NCBI GenBank assembly: GCA_029259535.1
Contig: JAPHEF010000061.1
Span: forward strand, 1 to 7,276
Direction of reading: 5' to 3'
Length of the DNA stretch: 7,276 nt
Source of the DNA: Alkanophaga liquidiphilum
Lineage (GTDB): Archaea > Halobacteriota > Syntropharchaeia > Alkanophagales > B39-G2
This document shows, in pieces, positions 1-4,292 of this stretch. The position numbers were made by a program, and so were the translations under genes. Below the pieces are notes generated by a model. The model was not told the DNA's origin, made no database searches, and saw only the letters and a program-made list of their open reading frames with translations. Each line of letters opens with the position of its first letter. Position 1 is the first letter of the stretch.

Positions 1-127
1 TAAAAATAGCGTTATATTCATTCCTCAACTCCTCTATCGTTTTATCTCTACCAATTTTTACGCCCCTTCGGAACTCTATCCCTAACCGGATAATACGATC
101 TACATCATACTCCACTACTTCCCTTGG
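1..127 (-). pseudogene. Internal fragment of a GltD-like FAD/NAD(P)-dependent oxidoreductase, broken at its upstream side
   Basis: Read on the minus strand from about 127 to the window edge, one frame gives PREVVEYDVDRI, then LGIEF, VKIGRD, TIEELRNEYNAIF. This is the segment that follows the 'GIP.YRLPREV' signature in glutamate-synthase small-subunit-like flavoproteins (GltD, NfnB/SudA-like and related Fe-S flavoproteins). There the pattern is PREVV..(D/E)I..LGVE...(G)..VG+D.T...L...YDA+FLA. These proteins move electrons between NAD(P)H and Fe-S or flavin partners. The family's preceding residues (the FAD-side GG.L.YGIP stretch) are absent: upstream of the PRE codons the frame is only an open antisense shadow of the PIN gene. 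The homology therefore ends abruptly at about 122-127, exactly where PIN homology begins on the other strand. The rest of the gene would lie left of the window. Family assignment is by recognition of the conserved segment; the exact subfamily is unknown. Confidence 0.7.
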
Positions 128-435
128 AAATAAACGAGGGAGAAGAAGTAATAACAACCGTTGTCCATCTTTCAGAAGTTGCAAATATTCTGAAGAGGGC
201 GTTATCAATGGAAGATTTGTATTCGCTGTTAATCGGGCTCTTCTCAATGGACAATGTAAAGATTGTTGATGTCACAACTGAGGATTACTTGGGCGCAGTA
301 GAATTGATGAGCGAGTTAAAGATGGACCCGAATGATTGTCTGGCGGTGAGTGTAATGCGCCGTGAGAATATAAATGAGATTTACACTTTTGATAAGGGGT
401 TTGATGGTGTTGCGGGTATAATAAGAGTCCCGTAA
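124..435 (+). CDS. PIN-domain ribonuclease (VapC-like), N-terminally truncated
   Basis: The frame from a TTG at 124 encodes 103 aa resembling the C-terminal two thirds of a PIN domain (Mg-dependent RNase; toxin of VapBC-type modules). Visible are EGEEVITTVVHLSEVANILKR (strand plus the helix with the second acidic residue, Glu18), MDPNDCLAV (third acidic residue, an Asp in the 'D.l.a' helix), and IYTFDKGFD (fourth acidic position, then the usual 'fD..f' end). The N-terminal 25-30 residues, which carry the first catalytic Asp (..DTN/S..), are missing. The frame hits a TAA at 91-93 and the intervening codons look nothing like a PIN start. No SD precedes the TTG, so the start is arbitrary and the protein is probably inactive. 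No antitoxin is visible. Lower GC than the genes to the right. Confidence 0.7.
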   Translation: MEINEGEEVITTVVHLSEVANILKRALSMEDLYSLLIGLFSMDNVKIVDVTTEDYLGAVELMSELKMDPNDCLAVSVMRRENINEIYTFDKGFDGVAGIIRVP

Positions 436-473
436 AGTAGGAGGTGAAAAAATTGTTTTGAGATAGGGTAAAA

Positions 474-482
474 CTTTAAATA
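474..482 (+). promoter_or_regulatory. TATA-like box CTTTAAATA
   Basis: CTTTAAATA, preceded by the purine/A-rich GGGTAAAA, matches an archaeal BRE-TATA arrangement. Transcription would begin near 502-508, at the start of the GC-rich stem-loop region rather than before a recognisable ORF. By sequence alone it could be accidental. Confidence 0.3.
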
Positions 483-527
483 CGGAAGTCAAACTACTTG
501 AAATCATCTCCACTGAGTTTTGCTTCT

Positions 528-624
528 GCGGCGCATTTTCGGAACTACTGTTTCTGCCGCTTGACCGCTGTTGCACGTTTTACGATGCGAACGACGGCAG
601 CCGCACCGCAAACCGCTCGCCGTC
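528..624. other. Series of three stem-loops, possible structured RNA
   Basis: Three successive hairpins are visible. GCGGC at 528-532 pairs with GCCGC at 556-560. GCA-CGT at 573-578 pairs with ACG-(A bulge)-TGC at 582-588 around a TTT loop. GACGGC-AGC at 593-601 pairs with GCT-(C bulge)-GCCGTC at 615-624 around a 13-nt loop. They begin about 20 nt after the predicted transcription start from the TATA-like box at 474-482. No known RNA family (RNase P, SRP, box C/D or H/ACA, tRNA) was recognised, and no T-rich terminator follows on the plus strand. GC-rich sequence makes such stems fairly easily, so this is only a candidate. Confidence 0.2.
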
Positions 625-661
625 ACCGGCTGACTCCACGCAGGTCATCCACTGGCGAGCA

Positions 662-693
662 CCGAGAACATCAGACGCCGAGAACGTCAGACG
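662..693. repeat. Two-copy 16-bp tandem repeat
   Basis: CCGAGAACATCAGACG (662-677) is followed directly by CCGAGAACGTCAGACG (678-693), one mismatch in 16. It lies just upstream, on the plus strand, of the A-rich tract of the pilin terminator. Function unknown; likely a small slippage or duplication product. Confidence 0.8.
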
Positions 694-706
694 CATTCAA
701 CTCGTA

Positions 707-781
707 GAAAAAGGGAAAAAAGAGAAAAATAAAGCTTAAAATTTCGGCGTTGCCAGCCGCCCGCCTATCGCCTTATAGGTG
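707..781 (-). terminator. Terminator of the pilin-like gene
   Basis: Reading the minus strand past the pilin stop at 803, a 7-bp hairpin (762-768 with 775-781, loop CGCCTT on the plus strand) is followed by a small CGGC/GCCG hairpin (745-748 with 756-759). Then comes a long T-rich tract, the complement of the A-rich 707-733. T-rich tracts are the main archaeal termination signal; the hairpins may help or protect the 3' end. Orientation fits the gene directly upstream. Confidence 0.6.
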
Positions 782-802
782 CGCTACTGTGCACTTGCTG
801 GG

Positions 803-2410
803 CTATGCGTGTGCCTCGGACATGTAGCCCGTATCCTTGAAGTAGATCGTGTAGCTCGTCTCTCCTAGGAGTTTTCCTCCGGAGTAGACCTGTATTGGCA
901 GGCTGTATGAGATTCCATCCCTGAAGCTCGGCAGATCAAGCACCTCTGGAGCGAAGTGCCTGTTACCTAGCACAATCCACGTTGACTTCGACTCGCCCGG
1001 CTCGATGTCTCCGAGCTCATAGACGTTTGATGAATGCTTGGCTATTATCTCGTCCTCGTTGACAACCAGCGCAACCGTATCGACGAGCAGCCTGTTATTA
1101 GTCTTTTCTTCAAGAACATCCTTAACTGTTTCCTCATTAGTATCTACGTCAGAGTAACCATTAGCTTTTAGCCAGCCCTCCCAGTTATCACTGACAAGTG
1201 TTGTGAGATCCCAGCTTGAATTTACCTCCGATAACGCATCACTTAGTGTGTCAGCATCATCAACGACGGCAGCCATGTGGTATGGGAGCTTGTACATGTA
1301 GGTTATGTACGGAACCTGTCCGTTGTCTGCTGCGATCACGTCATGACCCGTTGGGGTCGTCGCAGGATTCACAAGCTCAAGTCCCGGTCCTACCACGGTG
1401 TCGTTCAAGCCTAGATCGTCATCAATTACCTTATTGTAGGCTGACAAGTTGTCATACTGGCTTCCGAGGACGGGTCCGGCGTTAACGCTGTGGTTGGTGT
1501 CGAGCATGAGTGGCATGTGGCTGACCTTGTAGCCGTTGAAGACGTAATGTATTCCCGCATCGTCTACTGAATTTGCGAATGTAGCGTAGGCTTCACCGAG
1601 CGCAACCTTTGCCGACATATAACCTTCTTTGACGCCGAAGTAAGTATCAACGGGTTCCACTCCAGTCATCTCGATTGACATCAGTTCCGTAAGAGTTTTC
1701 TCCGGACCCTGCTTATCGAGCGCTCCGACTTCGGTGTTCGGCTCGACCCAGACGAGTCCCTCCTTGGTCTCCACTGCGTGCAAGCTCCACCAGCAGTTGT
1801 CGTGTGGCGTCTCTGCAATAACAAGTTTGGCATCCTCTAAGGTTTCCGTTCCCGTGTTCGTCACTGTCGCCTTGTAAACGATGAACTCCCCTTCGTGCAT
1901 GAAGGTGTTCATCAGCTTGTAGTCGTTCTCCTCCATCACGTTCCTCGGCGGCACCCAGATGCCGATGGCGTCGCAGCAGCCGCACAACTCGTTACCATCC
2001 GACTCCCATCCTCCTTCACCAGCAAACGTGAAGTTACCTACTGTTGACTCGTTGTACTGGAAGTCGAAATGGGTTGAATTGCCTACTTCATACGGATACC
2101 ACGTATTATTGATTTTAATCCACATTCCTTCCTCTCCGGGCTTCCACTCTGGGATTTCGATCATAGGTCCGATGAGTTCGACCGTGCTGGGGTCGAAGCT
2201 GAGTTCGAGGTCTTTAGCGGCTTTGAGTCCCTCTTCAGCTCCTTTCCACCACCCCGAAAGCGTGCTGGATGATTTTTCACTGGTCGTTGCACCGGAGCTT
2301 CCAGCCATTCCTGAATACCAGACGTAGAGACCGGCGGCGGCAACGACGGTGATGGCGACCATCAGGAGGACGGCGATGACGGGCGAGAGACCTTTGTCCT
2401 TTTTAAACAT
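803..2410 (-). CDS. Large secreted/surface protein with archaellin/type IV pilin-type N-terminus
   Basis: Encodes 535 aa if started at the ATG at 2408-2410. That start is chosen because GGAGGTGA (minus strand, at 2426-2419) sits 8 nt upstream and it puts the signal peptide at the N-terminus; an upstream frame extension of 20 codons is open but unlikely to be translated. MFKKDKG then LSPVIAVLLMVAITVVAAA (residues 8-26, the hydrophobic helix running to about 33) is a textbook class III signal. Prepilin peptidase should cut after Gly7, leaving the helix to anchor the protein in a pilus or the membrane. The remaining roughly 500 residues are extracellular, acidic and Thr/Asn/Ser-rich, with eight N-X-S/T sequons. 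Four cysteines occur: CGCC at 143-146 and C206 in NCWW. Stretches near 174-200 (VTNTGTETLEDAKLVI) and 465-525 look like CARDB-type Ig-like beta-sandwiches that follow 'TNTG' and 'GDI.PGES'. Ordinary archaeal pilins are about 120-250 aa, so this may be a pilus-tip/adhesin or surface sensor rather than a bulk pilin. Monocistronic, with its own promoter and terminator. Confidence 0.85.
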   Translation of the reverse strand: MFKKDKGLSPVIAVLLMVAITVVAAAGLYVWYSGMAGSSGATTSEKSSSTLSGWWKGAEEGLKAAKDLELSFDPSTVELIGPMIEIPEWKPGEEGMWIKINNTWYPYEVGNSTHFDFQYNESTVGNFTFAGEGGWESDGNELCGCCDAIGIWVPPRNVMEENDYKLMNTFMHEGEFIVYKATVTNTGTETLEDAKLVIAETPHDNCWWSLHAVETKEGLVWVEPNTEVGALDKQGPEKTLTELMSIEMTGVEPVDTYFGVKEGYMSAKVALGEAYATFANSVDDAGIHYVFNGYKVSHMPLMLDTNHSVNAGPVLGSQYDNLSAYNKVIDDDLGLNDTVVGPGLELVNPATTPTGHDVIAADNGQVPYITYMYKLPYHMAAVVDDADTLSDALSEVNSSWDLTTLVSDNWEGWLKANGYSDVDTNEETVKDVLEEKTNNRLLVDTVALVVNEDEIIAKHSSNVYELGDIEPGESKSTWIVLGNRHFAPEVLDLPSFRDGISYSLPIQVYSGGKLLGETSYTIYFKDTGYMSEAHA

Positions 2411-2522
2411 CTGTGCGCTCACCTCCTCCCTTTCTTCAAACGTTCGACCACGAGCGTGCCCCGGCGGCACTGCCCTTTCGGGCGGAACACTACGGGCACG
2501 CTGGCGGCATGCGTCGCCGCCG
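2411..2522 (-). promoter_or_regulatory. Structured 5' leader of the pilin-like mRNA, with SD
   Basis: Between the predicted minus-strand promoter and the ATG at 2410 lie about 110 nt with strong, nested inverted repeats. First in the RNA is GGCGGC (2521-2516) pairing with GCCGCC (2508-2503), loop of 7. Then GCGTGCCC (2501-2494) pairs with GGGCACGC (2461-2454), enclosing a symmetric 10x10 internal loop and an inner GCCC-GAAA-GGGC hairpin (2483-2472). The loop is a GNRA tetraloop only when read on the minus strand, which agrees with this strand being the RNA. The SD GGAGGTGA follows at 2426-2419. It resembles a regulatory leader or mRNA-stabilising element; no known riboswitch class was recognised. 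Confidence 0.5.
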
Positions 2523-2542
2523 TTACAACATGGATAAAATAG

Positions 2543-2552
2543 TAATAAAAAA
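2543..2552 (-). promoter_or_regulatory. TATA-like box for the pilin-like gene
   Basis: Minus-strand TTTTTTATTA at 2552-2543 would start transcription near 2520, just ahead of the first leader hairpin. A second AT-rich run (ATTTTAT, 2540-2534) is a possible alternative. It is back to back with the plus-strand box for the HTH gene, so the two divergent transcripts share a roughly 60-bp control region. Confidence 0.4.
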
Positions 2553-2560
2553 CTTTAATT
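2553..2560 (+). promoter_or_regulatory. TATA-like box for the HTH gene (leaderless transcript)
   Basis: CTTTAATT, preceded by the A-rich BRE-like AATAAAAAA, is centred about 27 bp upstream of the ATG at 2583. That spacing predicts transcription starting at or next to the start codon. No SD is present before the ATG, which fits leaderless translation. Confidence 0.45.
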
Positions 2561-2582
2561 TCGTATTCATAATTACATTGAC

Positions 2583-3056
2583 ATGTTGGCATTGGTGTTA
2601 CGACTGCATGAGGAAGAGCGGGCGGCGTTGGGGGCGGCGTTGCCGCTGCTGGACGATGCCGAGAAACGGCGGGCACTTGCGCTCCTTATGCTTGACGCCG
2701 GTGGGAGCGTTGTCGCCGTCGCAAGGAAGCTGGGCGTGAGCCGCCAAGCCGTTTACAACTGGGTGCGGCGGCTTGAGGATGCGAGAAGACAGCGTGACGT
2801 GCTTCGTAGCGTTTTAAATGCGAAGCCGCCGGGACGCCCGCCCGTGAAGGCTATGCATGTCGTCGAGTTTTTAAAGCGGTTGGAGCGCGTGCCGCCGGCG
2901 GCGCTCGGCTACGAGAGCGCTGAGTGGACGACGCCCGCCCTCCTCGATTTTCTGAGGAAGAACAACGTAAAGGTCAGCGTCTCGACGCTCCGCCGATGCC
3001 TCCGGGCGACGGATTTCAAGCTCGCTCTTCACCGTCGGCGCACAGGGCGCAGGTAG
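2583..3056 (+). CDS. IS630-type transposase N-terminal DNA-binding protein (two HTH units), no DDE domain
   Basis: Encodes 157 aa, Arg/Leu/Ala-rich and GC-rich. Residues 41-62 (SVVAVARKLGVSRQAVYNWVRR) are a clear helix-turn-helix. PGRPP at 83-87 is the linker typical of the IS630/Tc1-mariner superfamily. Residues 103-141 (PPAALGYESAEWTTPALL..., then VSVSTLRRCLRA) match the second, winged-helix unit, 'GY....WT...L......V.VS..T..R.L'. In an IS630 transposase this would be followed by roughly 180 residues with a DDE catalytic triad. Here a TAG ends the frame at 3054-3056 and no frame downstream restores DDE-like sequence. It is therefore an IS630 'orfA' remnant or a domesticated DNA-binding protein. 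The intact frame, good promoter and position divergent from the pilin gene leave open that it regulates that gene. Terminal inverted repeats and a TA target duplication were looked for by eye and not found. Confidence 0.75.
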   Translation: MLALVLRLHEEERAALGAALPLLDDAEKRRALALLMLDAGGSVVAVARKLGVSRQAVYNWVRRLEDARRQRDVLRSVLNAKPPGRPPVKAMHVVEFLKRLERVPPAALGYESAEWTTPALLDFLRKNNVKVSVSTLRRCLRATDFKLALHRRRTGRR

Positions 3057-3086
3057 CTCCCCCGAGTCGGGGGCTCCCCGTCGGGC
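3055..3086 (+). terminator. GC-rich hairpins at the end of the HTH gene
   Basis: CCCCC at 3059-3063 pairs with GGGGG at 3069-3073 around GAGTC, starting at the stop codon. A shortened copy of the same unit follows at once (CCCCGTCGGGCT, 3076-3087). It could help end the transcript or mark the edge of the former IS. There is no T-tract directly after it, so terminator function is uncertain. The rest of the gap up to 3224 holds another weak hairpin (GCCCA/TGGGC, about 3103-3121) and AT-rich TATA-like stretches with no gene behind them. Confidence 0.35.
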
Positions 3087-3224
3087 TGAGCACGCTGCCC
3101 CTGCCCACTATAGGCATGGGCTCGTTTCGGTAATTTTCAGCCTTAAAGCATATATTTACCACCACCCTCCTACACTTGTCAGCCCTTTAAACTCCTCTCT
3201 ACCGTATTGCTCTTTGTTCGCAGA

Positions 3225-3662
3225 TCATCTAAAATCGCCTAAGGTCTTGTGCTCATAGCTCCGCTTCTCATCAATTATGTGGACGACCTCATTCCCTCTT
3301 GCTTTGAGCGCGTGCGAGATGAGGAGGCGGTGGCATCTGAAATAAAGAACTTCAGCGCACATGAGCGCCACTTTGCGCTCAGCAGCGAGCCGTTCTACAA
3401 ACTCCAAGCCACTGCGGAACTCCTCGCTTTCCATGTGTTTCCGGTAGCCGCCCTTACGGTAGCCGCCAAGCTCTTGGACGTGGAAGTATTCAATACCCGC
3501 CTCCTTGAGGCTCCGCTCTAAGTTTTCCTTTTTAAAGTGCTCAAGCTTCGACGTTGGGAAGCGGCGGACGTCCACGACAACCTCTATCTCGTATTTTTGA
3601 AGCAGCCGCAAAAACTCCTCCAAGCTCCGCCTGCCGGTTCCCACAGTCCAGACCTTTGGCAT
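3225..3662 (-). CDS. DUF488 family protein
   Basis: Encodes 145 aa, about normal length for short DUF488 proteins and colinear with the family. The family landmarks are present: WTVGTG with SLEEFL (5-18), VVVDVRRFPTSK (28-39), HF..E.L...L...GIEY (42-59), ELGGYRK (64-70), EEF+.GLE (80-87), VALMCAE (98-104), CHR (110-112) and VVHI (126-129). The conserved Cys and CHR in the C-terminal half suggest a metal, nucleic-acid or thiol-related role, but the family has no settled biochemical function, so none is assigned. It starts 32 nt after the flavin-reductase-like gene on the same strand, with no promoter visible between them, so the two are probably co-transcribed. No clear SD precedes the ATG. 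A 15-bp in-frame duplication encodes GGYRK-GGYRK. Confidence 0.85.
   Translation of the reverse strand: MPKVWTVGTGRRSLEEFLRLLQKYEIEVVVDVRRFPTSKLEHFKKENLERSLKEAGIEYFHVQELGGYRKGGYRKHMESEEFRSGLEFVERLAAERKVALMCAEVLYFRCHRLLISHALKARGNEVVHIIDEKRSYEHKTLGDFR
3442..3467. repeat. 11-bp direct repeat at 15-bp spacing inside the DUF488 gene
   Basis: CGGTAGCCGCC occurs at 3442-3452 and 3457-3467. Translated on the minus strand it is an in-frame doubling of Gly-Gly-Tyr-Arg-Lys (residues 66-75), at the position where DUF488 proteins have a length-variable loop after the LGG motif. Confidence 0.85.
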
Positions 3663-3694
3663 TTCTGCGTTGCACGGAACTCCAGTGCTGTGGT

Positions 3695-4240
3695 TCAGCG
3701 AGCACGCTTGAACTTGCGTCTGCGGGCGTCACATGCGAAGAACTCGCCGCTGATGTGGCAGAGCGGCTTCGCACGTTCGGCGTTCAGCACGGCGTCCCAA
3801 AACTCATCTTTGACCTCCGCACACACGACCCGTCCAACGATCCAAACGTGGTCGCCAAGCTCGTAACTTGCTTCGAGCGTGCATTCAACCCATGCCAGCG
3901 CCTCCCCTACCCTCGGCGGCTTCACGCACGCCGATGGCATAGCGGTGAGACCCGCCTTCTCGATCTCGCTGACCTCGTAGGGGAAGTCTGTTTCTAGGAT
4001 GTGCATGAGCTCGCCGAAGTCCTCGCCGACGACGTTGGCGACGAACTCCTCAGTCTCACGGACGTTGCGCCAAGTATCGTGTTCAGGACTGCTGGCAAAG
4101 CCGTAAAGCGGCGGCTCGAAGCTTATCGGCGAGTTAAAGCTGAAAGGTGCAGCGTTCGGCACACCGTTCTTCGAGATGGTCGTGATGACCACTACGGGTC
4201 TAACAAGAAGCTTTGTAAAGTCTCGCTCCTTTATCCTCAT
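3695..4240 (-). CDS. Flavin reductase-like FMN-binding protein (split-barrel)
   Basis: Encodes 181 aa, typical size for this family. RPVVVITTISKNGVPNAAPFS (14-34) is the signature first barrel strands: R-P-x3-I-T-T, then G..N.AP.S. SSPEHDTWRN (50-59) corresponds to the FMN phosphate-binding 'D(T)..N' segment, with EEFVANVV at 64-71, a WVECTLE strand at 117-123 and GDHVWIVGRV at 129-138. It is a cytoplasmic FMN-binding protein; relatives reduce flavins with NAD(P)H, reduce iron chelates or serve as flavoprotein partners. The exact reaction is not predictable. The basic C-terminal tail (RRRKFKRAR) is unusual. A GGGGG run lies 4 nt before the ATG, and the gene is divergent from the CCG/FAD-oxidase operon across a 52-bp gap. 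It is likely co-transcribed with the DUF488 gene downstream. Confidence 0.85.
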   Translation of the reverse strand: MRIKERDFTKLLVRPVVVITTISKNGVPNAAPFSFNSPISFEPPLYGFASSPEHDTWRNVRETEEFVANVVGEDFGELMHILETDFPYEVSEIEKAGLTAMPSACVKPPRVGEALAWVECTLEASYELGDHVWIVGRVVCAEVKDEFWDAVLNAERAKPLCHISGEFFACDARRRKFKRAR

Positions 4241-4292
4241 CTTGCCCCCTAAATTTTATTATCATGCGAAAATAAAACATGAGGGGAGAGAG
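4241..4292. promoter_or_regulatory. Divergent promoter region between the flavin-reductase gene and the CCG/FAD-oxidase operon
   Basis: For the plus strand, TAAATTTTATTA (about 4250-4261) predicts a start near 4282, followed by the SD-like GAGGGGAGAG (4281-4290) before the TTG at 4293. For the minus strand, GTTTTATTTTCGC (about 4278-4266) predicts a start near 4246, a few nucleotides before the ATG at 4240. The two boxes overlap within about 30 bp, so expression of the two transcripts may be coupled or mutually exclusive. Confidence 0.4.

Larger units (their letters stand above)
436..802. other. Intergenic region with no convincing gene
   Basis: This 367-bp gap between the PIN fragment (plus) and the pilin-like gene (minus, ending here) contains, in order: an SD-like AGGAGGTG at 439-446 followed only by GTG/TTG starts that stop within a few codons; a TATA-like box; a GC-rich run of stem-loops; a 16-bp tandem repeat; and the A-rich tract and hairpins that form the terminator of the minus-strand pilin transcript. 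Short open frames exist (a TTG-started 69-codon frame at 498-707 and a startless frame at 467-739), but neither has an SD or recognisable protein similarity. Their arginine-rich and lysine-rich ends simply follow base composition. Confidence 0.6.

Noticed and set aside
498..707. TTG-started 69-codon frame
   Set aside because: Low-complexity Arg/Thr/Ala composition, no SD, overlaps the stem-loop region, no recognisable domain.
467..739. Open plus-strand frame of 90 codons with protein-like codon use and a Lys-rich end
   Set aside because: It has no ATG, GTG or TTG start in the usable part, contains the TATA-like box, and its lysine tail is just the A-rich complement of the pilin terminator. 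No family recognised.
2411..2470. 20-residue N-terminal extension of the pilin-like protein
   Set aside because: It would place a charged segment before the class III signal peptide and span the SD at 2426-2419. The ATG at 2410 has the right SD spacing.
2419..2676. Minus-strand 85-codon frame opposite the HTH gene start
   Set aside because: Pro/Ala-rich antisense shadow that crosses both promoters and the leader hairpins.
2450..3125. Terminal inverted repeats of a complete IS630 element around the HTH gene
   Set aside because: Comparing the 5' flank with the reverse complement of the 3' flank gives only short GC-rich matches (CGAGC..TGCC type) and no paired TA duplication. A complete element is not supported.
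4176..4292. GTG-started N-terminal extension of the first CCG protein
   Set aside because: It overlaps the 5' end of the divergent flavin-reductase gene and the shared promoter region. The TTG at 4293 has the SD-like site and begins just before the first Cys cluster.
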